A stretch of 64,000 bases of DNA from Prolixibacteraceae bacterium (GCA_019856515.1 CP082230.1:1488001-1552000); one strand, 5' to 3'. Counted from the stretch's first letter, positions 48,262-57,697 are shown. Program-made: numbers and translations. The notes: generated by a model not told the origin, from the letters alone.

Positions 48262-48586
48262 AAAATAGAGCGAGATCCATGAAAAATTCTTTGGACACCC
48301 ATACTATAAAAGTCAGATCAACAGAGAACCACTCAAAATAAGAAGTTGCCCATGAACAATACAACTTCCAAAACTCTGTTTAACTCTTCCCCCAAAGAGC
48401 GATCTTAGTATGAGACAATTGCTACCTAGATTCCGCTGAATAAGTTCACTATATAATTGATCTCTGCTCTATTGCCGTAAGACTAAATATCTGAAAAATC
48501 AGACTTCCCCCAAAACCAAGTCATTACGGCGGATACTAGTTTTCAACTTAAAACATCGATGTCCAAATGGACATTTCGATTTTCGT
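48262..48586 (-). ncRNA. Unassigned structured RNA
   Basis: No open frame, but a perfect promoter at 48592-48622 points into a run of hairpins on the minus strand. In transcript order: a 5' hairpin (48590-48541) with AUGUCC-AUUU-GGACAU at its tip; a stem of 11 pairs with one bulge joining 48519-48530 and 48474-48484 that encloses the UCUGA-UUUU-UCAGA hairpin (48490-48503); a CUCUU/AAGAG hairpin (48384-48399); then GAAGUUG/CAACUUC (48342-48368) enclosed by AACAGAG/CUCUGUU (48374-48380 with 48320-48326). The 11-mer UUUGGGGGAAG occurs twice. The 3' end is uncertain: a U8 run at 48265-48258 or the terminator at 48191-48239. I tested tmRNA, RNase P and SRP signatures by eye and found none; 6S RNA is a possibility only by size and rod-like shape. 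Confidence 0.55.
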
Positions 48587-48591
48587 TGATA

Positions 48592-48622
48592 CAAAGTTAA
48601 CATAGAGATAATATTATGCAAA
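48592..48622 (-). promoter_or_regulatory. Consensus Bacteroidota sigma-A promoter for the structured RNA
   Basis: Minus strand: TTTG (48622-48619), exactly 19 nt, then TAACTTTG (48599-48592). This matches the known Bacteroidota housekeeping consensus TTTG-N19-21-TAnnTTTG at every defined position. Transcription should begin near 48586. Confidence 0.8.
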
Positions 48623-48695
48623 TATTATGGTAATCATTATGTGCGATATACATTTTTTAACTCAGATATATTTATCTAGTCTAAACAAAACCACA

Positions 48696-49745
48696 CTATT
48701 GGTGTTTATATCTGTTTATCCAACTCACAACCATTCCAAAGTAACGACCATAATCCATTACTCCATCCGTAACTCCATTTGACTTCAAGTATACATCATT
48801 GGCTTTCGATTGTATTGTACTTGCAACCTCATTACTCTGCTCATTATACCATTTTCGTCTCGATTTCAAATCTTCAATTACATATTTAGGGAGCTGATCA
48901 AATAGACCTCTCCGTTGTTCTTTCGGAAAAGAATAGAAGTAATTAATAAAAAAGGGAAGGATATTCAAATAGGCACTATAACGAATGGATGGATCTGGAT
49001 GATCACAGGATAAAGCAAATGCAATAAAATTACAATCCCTCTCAGATCCGACCCCTTGTTGATGAGATAATTCATGAAACACAACAAAAGGATAATCCTT
49101 CTCATAAAGATATCCATTAATATGTACTTCATTAAAGAAAGGTCCAAAATAACCTAACACACCACTTTGAATATAGAGTCGACTAAAGGTCATCGTTTTA
49201 ATCCTACGAGGAGTAACAAATAACGGTATGGACAAACGAGACAAGCCATCTCTATATACTCTAATTAATGAATCATTTGACATGGTATTCCAATCCACAC
49301 TATCCATATTAGAGATATCTGATACAATTTTATTATAAGCAGCAACAAAATCCTCATTTTGTAGACCTTCAACTTCAATATTTAACTCTTTATCGATCGG
49401 CGATCTTCCATAACAGTATCCCCATGAGATATAGAACCAATTGGCTGCAATCAAAACAACTAACAATAGAGTACGAACATAACGTTTTCTATAACGTCGG
49501 AAAAAGAGTACACCAATAGATCCAAAAACAAGGTACACCACCAATAGAAGCCAAAAGATATCCCACAAAGAGACAGTTATAAATCCACTTACCCACGCCA
49601 TAACATTCCCAATCCAATGGTATACATACGGTAAATAAAAAAATGAAACCACATTGGCACTATTCATTATCGAAAACAATACCTGTATTAAAAGGAGGCT
49701 GAGTAACCCAAAATATATTCGATTACGCTTAATAAATAACTTCAT
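48696..49745 (-). CDS. DUF3810 family membrane zinc protein
   Basis: 349 residues from the ATG at 49745 (frame extends to 49766). Three N-terminal membrane helices (about residues 8-120) precede a domain with YPFVVFHELSHQQGVGSERDCN; HELSH is an HExxH zinc motif and a Glu lies within the next 8 residues. This is the DUF3810 arrangement common in Bacteroidota. Peptidase activity is plausible but unproven. Location: inner membrane with the metal domain probably in the periplasm. Stands alone on its strand. Confidence 0.88.
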   Translation of the reverse strand: MKLFIKRNRIYFGLLSLLLIQVLFSIMNSANVVSFFYLPYVYHWIGNVMAWVSGFITVSLWDIFWLLLVVYLVFGSIGVLFFRRYRKRYVRTLLLVVLIAANWFYISWGYCYGRSPIDKELNIEVEGLQNEDFVAAYNKIVSDISNMDSVDWNTMSNDSLIRVYRDGLSRLSIPLFVTPRRIKTMTFSRLYIQSGVLGYFGPFFNEVHINGYLYEKDYPFVVFHELSHQQGVGSERDCNFIAFALSCDHPDPSIRYSAYLNILPFFINYFYSFPKEQRRGLFDQLPKYVIEDLKSRRKWYNEQSNEVASTIQSKANDVYLKSNGVTDGVMDYGRYFGMVVSWINRYKHQ

Positions 49746-49807
49746 ATCTCTAAAATAAACAATCACGATAGATTAACTGTTTTACTAATGTAATAAAACT
49801 TGTGATA

Positions 49808-50311
49808 ATGAAAATACGAATCATTTATATATTTCTACTATTATGTTGCGGACTAAAGCTTTCTGCCAAAAAGAACCATCTAGACTCAATGATCCATAAA
49901 GCACAATCAGGTGATCTCAATGCGCAGATAGAACTTACGCGTTGGTACTACTATGGCAACCAAACAGTATTAAGGAACACTCATAAAGCCTTCTTTTGGT
50001 GTCTTGAAGCTGCAAAACAAGGAGATAGTAACTCGCAATTCTTATTATCCATGCTCTACTACAAAGGGAATGGTATTAATAAAAATATTACAAAAAGCTT
50101 TCAATGGTGTGAAAAAGCAGCCCTTAACAACCATGCCGAAGCGATGTTCTATTTAGGAAGAATGTATTTAGATGGAATTGGGACAGACAAAGACTCTAAA
50201 AAAGCCCTTTACTATATTGAAAGAGCGTACAACTACGGAAATGAAGATGCTATGATTTTCTGGCAAAAAAATAAATTATGGGAATACGAAAAGTCTTCTC
50301 AAATACAATAA
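49808..50311 (+). CDS. Secreted Sel1-repeat protein
   Basis: 167 residues from the ATG at 49808 (a GTG lies two codons upstream). Signal peptide ending KLSAK, then about three to four Sel1-like repeats of 36 residues: AQSGDLNAQIELTRWYYYG, AAKQGDSNSQFLLSMLYYKGNGI, AALNNHAEAMFYLGRMYLDGIGT and a degenerate last one. Sel1 repeats form helical solenoids for protein contacts. It is 22 bp before the AhpD-like gene and may share its transcript. Confidence 0.85.
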   Translation: MKIRIIYIFLLLCCGLKLSAKKNHLDSMIHKAQSGDLNAQIELTRWYYYGNQTVLRNTHKAFFWCLEAAKQGDSNSQFLLSMLYYKGNGINKNITKSFQWCEKAALNNHAEAMFYLGRMYLDGIGTDKDSKKALYYIERAYNYGNEDAMIFWQKNKLWEYEKSSQIQ

Positions 50312-50333
50312 ACAAATTATACCTATTTATATT

Positions 50334-50864
50334 ATGGAAAAAATTTATGCTCCTGCATTTGAAGCACTTCCAAAAGCTTCACAAGACATGCTTGAACCAT
50401 TGAAAAAAAAGATGGGTCGCATACCTGCTATTATCTTAACGATTGCAACATCTCCTGCTTTACTTGAAGCCTATTTCAAGATGGATGCAGTAGGGAAACA
50501 AAGTAAATTTACAGCCAAAGAGCAGGAGTACATCAAGCTATCTGTAGCGGAAACCAACCGGTGTACATACTGCATTGCAGCACATAGTTATATTGCTAAA
50601 AATGTCATTAGAATGACAGACGAAGAGATCTTAGAAGCAAGACACTGTAGTTCGACAGATAAGAAACTAGGTCCATTAAGTTGTTTGGCTGCAACTGCAG
50701 CTAAAAACGGAGGCCATCTAGATAAAGATGATGTCAACGTATTCTTTTCATTAGGATATGATCTTAAAGATCTAATGGATTTCATTGGAATCATATTGGG
50801 TATGACCGTAACGAATTACGTACACAACATGACAGATATTGATATTGACTTTCCAATACCATAA
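50334..50864 (+). CDS. AhpD-like carboxymuconolactone decarboxylase family protein
   Basis: 176 residues. The redox motif CTYCIAAH (about residues 67-74), with CxxC and a His four residues on, is the AhpD/CMD family active site; AhpD-type proteins reduce peroxides through these cysteines. An upstream conserved Glu lies in KEQEYIKLSVAETNRC. All helical, cytoplasmic, no signal peptide. The strict AhpD partner, AhpC, is not nearby, so the physiological role (alkyl-hydroperoxide defence or another redox task) is open. Confidence 0.9.
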   Translation: MEKIYAPAFEALPKASQDMLEPLKKKMGRIPAIILTIATSPALLEAYFKMDAVGKQSKFTAKEQEYIKLSVAETNRCTYCIAAHSYIAKNVIRMTDEEILEARHCSSTDKKLGPLSCLAATAAKNGGHLDKDDVNVFFSLGYDLKDLMDFIGIILGMTVTNYVHNMTDIDIDFPIP

Positions 50865-50897
50865 ACAAGTCATCTCAATTTTAAAACAAAATACTGA

Positions 50898-50930
50898 TAT
50901 AAGGCTGTCTTTATGAAAGGCAGCCTTATA
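50898..50930. terminator. Bidirectional terminator
   Basis: 15-bp stem with one G-U, 50898-50912 (TATAAGGCTGTCTTT) and 50916-50930, 3-nt loop, between convergent genes and 4 nt from the stop of the minus-strand marC-like gene. Confidence 0.8.
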
Positions 50931-50934
50931 CATT

Positions 50935-51552
50935 CTATTTCAGAAAAGCCAACTTTACTCCTTCAACAACCATTCCAACTCCCATCACAGCCAAAATAAG
51001 CCCCATGATCTTACCTAGTACAGCAATCATGTTACTCCCCAGATAAGCAACTATTTTATTTGCTCCACTAAAACATAAATATGAAATAAAACACATTACT
51101 CCAAACCCTATGATTACAATGGGCATGTGTAGCATATTACCATCACTGACAAAATTAATTCCTGTAACTAAAGTTCCAGGACCTGCTAGAATCGGAATAG
51201 CCAAAGGTGAAACAGCAACACTTGACACATCATCTTCTGTCATGCTATGGTGAACTTTACTCTTTTTTGACTCTAACATTTCAAACCCGACATAAAAGAG
51301 TAAAATCCCACCGGTAATCTTAAAAGCAGGTATTGTTATTCCGAAGATCTTAAAAATAAAATGTCCAGTTAGTACAAAACAACTCGTGATTATAAATGCA
51401 ATAAAAGTTGACTTCCTTGCTGCTCGTTTTTTATCTATATCTCCTAAGCCATCTGTAATACCCATGAATATTGGCGTATTGGCTATCGGATTCATTATCG
51501 CAAAGAAACCAGTCAAAACACTTATACCAAAAGTAACTAATTCGTGTATCAT
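50935..51552 (-). CDS. MarC family membrane protein (copy 1)
   Basis: 205 residues, six predicted membrane helices. The N-terminal GFFAIMNPIANTPIFMGITDG, TGGILLFYVGFEML and the central SPLAIPILAGPGTL motifs define the MarC family. Despite the name, MarC itself was shown not to mediate multiple antibiotic resistance in E. coli; the substrate is unknown. It ends in LAFLK like its paralogue at 52098-52715. Each copy has its own surroundings, so they need not be co-transcribed. Confidence 0.93.
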   Translation of the reverse strand: MIHELVTFGISVLTGFFAIMNPIANTPIFMGITDGLGDIDKKRAARKSTFIAFIITSCFVLTGHFIFKIFGITIPAFKITGGILLFYVGFEMLESKKSKVHHSMTEDDVSSVAVSPLAIPILAGPGTLVTGINFVSDGNMLHMPIVIIGFGVMCFISYLCFSGANKIVAYLGSNMIAVLGKIMGLILAVMGVGMVVEGVKLAFLK

Positions 51553-52097
51553 TTATTTATTGTATTTATCGTAATTAGGCAATTACATTTTTACTCCTAC
51601 CTTATCATAAACAAATGAATATCATTTTTATAACAACAGCAAGTATATACATAAATAAAATTAACACATAATTTATACCCGTGAACTTAAACGGACAACA
51701 CTAATCTTCTTCCTAAGCACAAAGAGATATAACACCCTGTTTTTGTATAGATCACAAAAACAGACCATAGTTGGCTACAGAGAAGTGCAACAAATCGAAG
51801 AACACTACATTGTACAACTCCGTTTGAAGAGTTGAAACTTAATGGAAAGACAATGATATAGGATAAAAGTTCGAACCCACATTATTAATAGATAGACGTG
51901 TGACCAAGCATCTCTTACTCTACACACATATTACTTTAAATAAAGTAGTTTTGGTACCATACACCCCACACAAAACATAAGTAAAATAAGATCAATAGAT
52001 TTACGCTACAAGGGTAATGAATAACACTCTCATTTTATAACACCAAGCACCAGCGATAAACAACTATATTCTTCCCAACACCATTAGTTCATGAACA
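51553..52097. other. Intergenic region with two hairpins
   Basis: 545 bp between the MarC copies. It has a perfect 10-bp hairpin (51737-51746/51754-51763, CTGTTTTTGT) and a 6-bp one near 51820-51839 (CAACTC/GAGTTG). The TTCGAACC-type sequence near 51868 is not within a tRNA fold. No gene seen. Confidence 0.45.
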
Positions 52098-52715
52098 CTA
52101 CTTAAGGAAAGCCAATTTAATCCCATTTATCACCATATCTACTCCCATTACAGCTAGGATTAATCCCATAATCTTACCAAAAACAGATATTAAGTTCTTT
52201 CCCAAATAAGAGACAATCTTATCTGCTCCTTGAAAACACAAATAAGTTACCCAACAAATAAATGCATATACCGAGATGGTCAACAATATGTGAATCCAAC
52301 TTCCATCACTCACAAAGTTTATACCTGTCACCAAAGTACCAGGTCCAGCCAAAATTGGGATTGCTAAAGGAGAAACAGCAATACTTGTCACATCATCAGA
52401 AGCTACAGTACTACTTCCATAACTACTTTTTGATTCCAACATCCCAAAGCCGACATAAAATAGCAGTACCCCTCCTGTAATCTTAAAAGCAGGTATAGTG
52501 ATATCAAAAACACGAAAGATTAGATTTCCCATTACAACAAAACAACTAGTAATCAAGAATGCAATGAATGTTGATCTGTAAGCGATCAACTTCTTATCCT
52601 TATCACTAATTCCATCAGTTAAACTTAAAAAAATAGTGGTATTGGCAATAGGATTCATGATTGCAAAAAAACCAGTAAATACAGAGACTATATACGTAAG
52701 TTCAGGATGTGCCAT
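52098..52715 (-). CDS. MarC family membrane protein (copy 2)
   Basis: 205 residues from the ATG at 52715, which aligns with copy 1; the frame extends to 52784 but the extra 23 residues are basic and have no counterpart. Same motifs: GFFAIMNPIANTTIFLSLTDG, TGGVLLFYVGFGML, SPLAIPILAGPGTL, ending LAFLK. The two copies are similar over the whole chain with most changes in the central loop (KSKVHHSM against KSSYGSSTV). Tandem duplication; function unknown as for copy 1. Confidence 0.93.
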   Translation of the reverse strand: MAHPELTYIVSVFTGFFAIMNPIANTTIFLSLTDGISDKDKKLIAYRSTFIAFLITSCFVVMGNLIFRVFDITIPAFKITGGVLLFYVGFGMLESKSSYGSSTVASDDVTSIAVSPLAIPILAGPGTLVTGINFVSDGSWIHILLTISVYAFICWVTYLCFQGADKIVSYLGKNLISVFGKIMGLILAVMGVDMVINGIKLAFLK

Positions 52716-52881
52716 AGTGTTTTTTTTATACTTATACTTTCTTATCATTAACAGAAAACCAATGATTAAGTTCGATACATTCATAAAAACAGAGACAATT
52801 CATCCACTTTTCTTTAATATATAACAAAAGCTAAATATCTTTACCATTAAATCACAAACCATATCTCATTCGATTAATAAT

Positions 52882-54672
52882 ATGAAACAGCATAACCCAA
52901 GAGAGTATTACACAAACACACTTAGATCCAATGAGCAAAAATCGAATAAAGCACGGAAAGTAAGCAGATGGATTGGAGTGATAAGAATGCTACTATTCTT
53001 ATTCTTTTGCTACAGCATATACCTGATAGCTAACGAAACAAGCCCTTGGATCATATTATTCTCGATAATCCCCTATATTGCCCTACATCTATTTGACATC
53101 AAATTTCAAGCCTATAGTGATGATCTAGACACACTCATCGATATACTAAAGACAGAGATCAACTCTTTAGACGGAGACCTTTCTAATCATTATGATGGTA
53201 AAGAATTCACTGACCACAAACACGAATACAGTCACGATCTAGAAATATTTGGTCCCAATTCCCTGTTCCAATTTATCAATAGAACTGCAACCAAAGAAGG
53301 GGCTGAAAACCTAGCAAAACTTCTTGAAACCACATTAAGAAGTGAAGAAGAGATCATAGAACTTCAGGAAGCTAATAGAGAGCTTTCGCCTTTGATCGAG
53401 TGGAGACATCAACTTCGTATCCCTAGCTGGAAAAAAGAGGTTGCACTCACTCCAATGATCGAATCAGCCAACAAATACGAAAGCATAATACAACACCGTT
53501 GGCAAATCATTGCAGCCACCTTCCTAACGACCACAAACATAACCATCATTCTTTTATCCAGCTTCTCTCTAATCAATCCAGCCTTTGCCATTATCACTGT
53601 ACTTTCCCTATTGCTTGCAACGGGCCTAATTACAGCCCAAATGAACAAACGATTGCTATTTATCGATGGGACATATAAATCCATGATGAGTATACACAAG
53701 ATCTTAATGCTTATTCACCATCAAGCACCACTCTTCAAATCACATAAGCTCAAGCGAATTACGGAACCGTTATGTAATGATAACAATAGCTTTATCACCG
53801 AAGTGAAAGAGCTAAATAAAATTCTCTCAGCGCTTGACCAAAGAAGTAACCTTGTTGTTAATATTCTATTAAATGGACTATACTTAAGAGATTTTTGGGT
53901 AACCCATCGCACCGATCGTTGGTTCAAGAAAAACAAACATCAGATTGAGATATGGTCAAAAAACTTAGCCGAATTAGATGCACTTTGTGCCCTATCTCAT
54001 ATTGCATACCACTATCCAGAAACAGCCTACCCTACACCATCTAGTAGCACAATTATGGATACAGAAGAGATGATTCACCCACTTATATTCAAAACCAAAG
54101 CAATAGGAAACCCTCTTCACATCAAACAAGATCATTTAATACATATTATTACCGGTGCAAATATGGCTGGGAAAAGCACCTATCTACGAACAGTTGGCGC
54201 AAATCTTATATTTGCTTCCGTAGGAGCTCCCGTCTTTGCTTCCTACATGACCTTCAAACCGTCTGCATTATTCTCAAGCATGAGAAGTTCAGATCAGCTA
54301 TCCGAGGGGATATCATTTTTTCATGCCGAACTACTTCGTCTTAAGCAGATGAAGCAGCATATGCAAACCCACTCAAACACATTCATTCTTTTGGATGAAA
54401 TTTTGAAAGGAACAAACTCTAAAGATAAACTTAAAGGATCTGAAATTGTATTGGAGAAAATTCTTGAATACCCTGCCTCTGGAATAGTTGCGACACACGA
54501 TTTGGAGTTAAAAAAATTAGAGGAGACCTTTCCAACTCATTTTAAAAACTTCTGTTTCGAATTTGAATACCAAGACGAGAAGATCATATTCGACTATATC
54601 CTAAGAAAAGGAGCAACAGAAAAGATGAATGCCAGCTACCTACTTGAAAAGATATTTCTAACCGATCAGTAA
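52882..54672 (+). CDS. Membrane-anchored MutS-like ATPase
   Basis: 596 residues. Helices near 30-80 and 205-250 are hydrophobic, so the N half is membrane associated. The C half is the MutS ABC-type ATPase domain: Walker A TGANMAGKST (about 424-433), then MRSSDQLSEGISFFHAEL (signature-like) and FILLDEILKGTNS (Walker B). The mismatch-binding domain I (FxE) is absent. This group is widespread in Bacteroidota and its role in repair is doubtful. It is not linked to other repair genes here. Confidence 0.9.
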   Translation: MKQHNPREYYTNTLRSNEQKSNKARKVSRWIGVIRMLLFLFFCYSIYLIANETSPWIILFSIIPYIALHLFDIKFQAYSDDLDTLIDILKTEINSLDGDLSNHYDGKEFTDHKHEYSHDLEIFGPNSLFQFINRTATKEGAENLAKLLETTLRSEEEIIELQEANRELSPLIEWRHQLRIPSWKKEVALTPMIESANKYESIIQHRWQIIAATFLTTTNITIILLSSFSLINPAFAIITVLSLLLATGLITAQMNKRLLFIDGTYKSMMSIHKILMLIHHQAPLFKSHKLKRITEPLCNDNNSFITEVKELNKILSALDQRSNLVVNILLNGLYLRDFWVTHRTDRWFKKNKHQIEIWSKNLAELDALCALSHIAYHYPETAYPTPSSSTIMDTEEMIHPLIFKTKAIGNPLHIKQDHLIHIITGANMAGKSTYLRTVGANLIFASVGAPVFASYMTFKPSALFSSMRSSDQLSEGISFFHAELLRLKQMKQHMQTHSNTFILLDEILKGTNSKDKLKGSEIVLEKILEYPASGIVATHDLELKKLEETFPTHFKNFCFEFEYQDEKIIFDYILRKGATEKMNASYLLEKIFLTDQ

Positions 54673-54684
54673 CCACAAATAAAT

Positions 54685-54737
54685 CTAAATAAACTGCATC
54701 TTAACATCATCAAAGTATTAAGATGCAATTTATTTAG
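54685..54737. terminator. Bidirectional terminator
   Basis: 20-bp stem with one C-A mismatch, 54685-54704 (CTAAATAAACTGCATCTTAA) and 54718-54737, 13-nt loop, between convergent genes. Confidence 0.85.
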
Positions 54738-54768
54738 TTTGATCTAATAATCAGAAAGTAGTAAACAC

Positions 54769-55689
54769 TCAATCAATAAGATAGGTCTCACCATCTTGAA
54801 CTAAAGAACACTCAGAAAATACAGATTTTGCCTCTGCTAATAGTGGTGCAAGATCTTTATAACGACTTGAGAAATGCCCTAAAATCAACCTCTTCACCTC
54901 CAAATTACGAGCAACCGTCGCTGCTTGAGTCGTTGTACTATGCCCCGTCTTCTTGGCCAAAAGAGCCTGTTTTTTATCAAACGTAGCCTCATGATACAAC
55001 AAATCGACTCCTTTCAATTCGTCAAATTGATCCAAACATGGGGCTGTATCCGTACAATACACATAACGTCTAGATGCTTCTGGCTGAACAACCATTCGCT
55101 CATTAGGGATCACACGACCATCTCCCAAAACATGATCGGCACCAGCTTTGACCGCTACAATATCTGCGATAGACAACTCATAGGTCTCGATAGCCGATTT
55201 CTTAATGTTAGCCTCCTTACCCTTCTCTTCAAAAAGAAAACCACAACACCCTACCTTATGTTTTAATGGAAAGGATCGAACCTCAATACGCTTATCCTCA
55301 TAAATTTTCTTTACCCCTTTAAAACTCAATGGATGAAACACTATCTCATAATCAAACACCTCACCAAAAAACTCTTTCTGCAGCACAAAATAGCGATGAA
55401 CTTCCGAAGGAGCATAGATATGCAAAGGTTTCGTTCGACCAATCAAATTAAACGTTGACAGCATTCCATACAGACCTAAAATATGATCTCCATGATGGTG
55501 AGAAATAAACACGGCAGTTATTCTCGACTGCTTTATTCCATAGCGTAACATCTGTGTCTGTGTTCCTTCCCCACAATCTATCAAATATGGCACTTCATTT
55601 ACCGAAAGAATCTGTGCCGAAGTATTTCTACGAGGCGTAGGAACCGCAGAACCTGAGCCTAAAATCGTAACCGTAATGGGTTCTCTCAT
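54769..55689 (-). CDS. rnz: Ribonuclease Z
   Basis: 306 residues, metallo-beta-lactamase fold. Removes 3' trailers from tRNA precursors. HHHGDH (64-69) is the zinc-binding HxHxDH motif within FISHHHGDHILGLYG; further ligands lie in YCTDTAPC (Asp), YHEATF and LILGHFSSRY (His). Start SAVPTPRRNTSA near 15 is the RNase Z N-terminal signature. Length is normal. The gene lies 95 bp downstream of rpsA on the same strand, with a terminator between. Confidence 0.95.
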   Translation of the reverse strand: MREPITVTILGSGSAVPTPRRNTSAQILSVNEVPYLIDCGEGTQTQMLRYGIKQSRITAVFISHHHGDHILGLYGMLSTFNLIGRTKPLHIYAPSEVHRYFVLQKEFFGEVFDYEIVFHPLSFKGVKKIYEDKRIEVRSFPLKHKVGCCGFLFEEKGKEANIKKSAIETYELSIADIVAVKAGADHVLGDGRVIPNERMVVQPEASRRYVYCTDTAPCLDQFDELKGVDLLYHEATFDKKQALLAKKTGHSTTTQAATVARNLEVKRLILGHFSSRYKDLAPLLAEAKSVFSECSLVQDGETYLID

Positions 55690-55704
55690 AATCTACTTTT
55701 TAAT

Positions 55705-55743
55705 CAAAAAAAATAGGTTGCCTCTCGAAAGAAACAACCTATT
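55705..55743 (-). terminator. Intrinsic terminator of rpsA
   Basis: Minus-strand hairpin with a 9-bp perfect stem, 55735-55743 and 55712-55720 (AATAGGTTG), followed on that strand by seven T (A run 55706-55712). Confidence 0.8.
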
Positions 55744-55784
55744 AATATTATCTATAAATCCAGTCGGACATAGAAGTCAAAGGA

Positions 55785-57611
55785 TTACTTATCTCCTTTT
55801 TCGTCTTGTTCCATTTGAGATTTAAGAGCTGCTAGATCAGTGATATCACCTAGAGTTGTTTTCTCTAAGTTATCTTTCACTTGTTGCATACCTTTCTTAG
55901 CTGTTTTTGCTGCTGCTGATTTCTTAGCACGATCTTCTGCACGCTTAACATCTTCGAATACACGTGAGTGAGAAAGGATGATACGCTTAGCTGATTTAGA
56001 GAACTCGATTACTTTGAATTCTAATTTCTCATCAACTGTCACCTGTGATCCGTCCTCTTTTACAAGGTGACGTGGTGTAGCGAATCCTTCAACTCCGTAA
56101 GGCAATGCGATAACAGCACCTTTATCGAAGATATCGATTACAGTTCCTTCATGTACTGAATCAACAGTAAAGATAGTTTCGAATACATCCCATGGATTCT
56201 CTTCTAGTTGCTTGTGTCCTAGGCTTAGACGACGGTTATCTTTGTCGATATCCAATACTACAACCTCGATTTCAGCTCCAATTGAAGTGAACTCAGATGG
56301 ATGCTTGATCTTCTTAGTCCAGCTTAGGTCTGAGATGTGGATCAATCCATCAACTCCCTCTTCGATCTCTACGAATACACCGAAGTTAGTGAAGTTACGT
56401 ACTTTCGCTGCGTGCTTAGTACCAACACTATACTTCTCTTCGATTTGAGCCCAAGGATCGTTTCTAAGTTGTTTGATACCTAGAGACATCTTACGCTCGT
56501 CGCGATCTAGAGTCAAAATTTGTGCTTCTACTTCGTCTCCAACTTTCATGAAGTCTTGAGCAGAACGTAGGTGTTGGCTCCAGCTCATTTCTGATACGTG
56601 GATCAAACCTTCTACACCTGGAGCAATCTCTACGAATGCACCATAGTCTGCCATAACAACTACTTTACCTTTAACACGGTCACCAACTTTCAATTCAGTA
56701 TCTAGTTGATCCCATGGGTGAGCAGTCAATTGTTTCAATCCAAGAGCAATACGTTTCTTGTCATCATCGAAGTCAAGGATAACAACGTTAATCTTCTGAT
56801 CAAGCTCTACGATCTCGCTTGGGTGGTTCACGCGACCCCATGAAAGGTCAGTGATGTGGATAAGTCCGTCTACGCCACCAAGGTCGATGAATACACCGTA
56901 AGAAGTGATGTTCTTAACAGTTCCTTCAAGAACCTGTCCTTTTTCAAGCTTAGAGATGATCTCTTTCTTCTGTTGTTCAAGCTCAGCTTCGATAAGTGCT
57001 TTGTGAGATACAACAACGTTACGGAACTCGTGGTTGATTTTAACAACTTTGAACTCCATTGTTTTACCTACGTAGATATCGTAGTCACGGATAGGCTTCA
57101 CGTCGATTTGAGAACCTGGCAAGAATGCCTCAATTCCGAATACGTCAACGATCATACCACCTTTTGTACGACATTTGATGAAACCTTTAATGATCTCGTC
57201 GTTTTCTAGAGCAGCATTTACACGATCCCAGCTACGTAGAGAACGTGCTTTTTTATGAGAAAGAACCAATTGGCCCTTCTTGTCTTCAAGGCTCTCAACG
57301 TAAACCTCTACTTCGTCACCCACAGTTAATTCTGGGTTATAACGGAATTCGTTCAAAGAAACGATACCATCAGACTTGTAGCCAATGTTTACAACAACCT
57401 CACGTTTGTTCATTGCGATAACTTTACCGTCAACTACTTCTTTTTCTTGTAGTGCAGACAAAGTATTATCGTACATAGCTTCTAGTTCCTTATCAGCAAC
57501 TACTACTTCACCAGCTTCATACGCATCCCAATCAAACTCCTCGTGAGCAACAACCTGAGTCTTAACTTCCTCAGTTGCCTCAACAGCCTTGTTTTCTAAA
57601 TTTTCGCTCAT
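55785..57611 (-). CDS. rpsA: 30S ribosomal protein S1
   Basis: 608 residues, six S1 (OB-fold) RNA-binding domains: about 57-124, 140-205, 226-294, 311-379, 398-466 and 483-549. Domains 3-5 show the repeated VxGxVxNxxxxGxFVxxxxGVxGLIHxSxxSW pattern (GVDGLIHITDLSW, GVEGLIHVSEMSW, GVDGLIHISDLSW). S1 brings mRNA to the 30S subunit; Bacteroidota depend on it strongly because most of their mRNAs lack Shine-Dalgarno sequences. The C-terminal ~50 residues are Lys/Ala rich. Codon use is visibly optimised (higher GC at third positions) compared with neighbours, as expected for a highly expressed gene. Confidence 0.97.
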   Translation of the reverse strand: MSENLENKAVEATEEVKTQVVAHEEFDWDAYEAGEVVVADKELEAMYDNTLSALQEKEVVDGKVIAMNKREVVVNIGYKSDGIVSLNEFRYNPELTVGDEVEVYVESLEDKKGQLVLSHKKARSLRSWDRVNAALENDEIIKGFIKCRTKGGMIVDVFGIEAFLPGSQIDVKPIRDYDIYVGKTMEFKVVKINHEFRNVVVSHKALIEAELEQQKKEIISKLEKGQVLEGTVKNITSYGVFIDLGGVDGLIHITDLSWGRVNHPSEIVELDQKINVVILDFDDDKKRIALGLKQLTAHPWDQLDTELKVGDRVKGKVVVMADYGAFVEIAPGVEGLIHVSEMSWSQHLRSAQDFMKVGDEVEAQILTLDRDERKMSLGIKQLRNDPWAQIEEKYSVGTKHAAKVRNFTNFGVFVEIEEGVDGLIHISDLSWTKKIKHPSEFTSIGAEIEVVVLDIDKDNRRLSLGHKQLEENPWDVFETIFTVDSVHEGTVIDIFDKGAVIALPYGVEGFATPRHLVKEDGSQVTVDEKLEFKVIEFSKSAKRIILSHSRVFEDVKRAEDRAKKSAAAKTAKKGMQQVKDNLEKTTLGDITDLAALKSQMEQDEKGDK

Positions 57612-57665
57612 TTAATTTTCTTAATTCTATTAATAAATTAGACTTTATATAGTGTTAAATCGCGG

Positions 57666-57697
57666 CAAAATTACGCATTTATCCCAAACCTCACAAC
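57666..57697 (-). promoter_or_regulatory. Probable rpsA promoter
   Basis: Minus strand: GTTG (57697-57694), 20 nt, TAATTTTG (57673-57666). The -7 box is an exact TAnnTTTG and the -33 box is one base off TTTG. It implies a leader of about 50 nt before the rpsA start. Confidence 0.6.

Noticed and set aside
48262..48586. Assigning the structured RNA to tmRNA, RNase P or SRP RNA
   Set aside because: Signature sequences of these RNAs (for example the SRP GGAAG/AGCAGCC loop, RNase P GAGGAAAGUCC, the tmRNA 3' tRNA-like end) are absent.
51860..51885. TTCGAACC sequence as a tRNA T-arm
   Set aside because: No flanking 5-bp T-stem, anticodon arm or acceptor stem can be formed around it.
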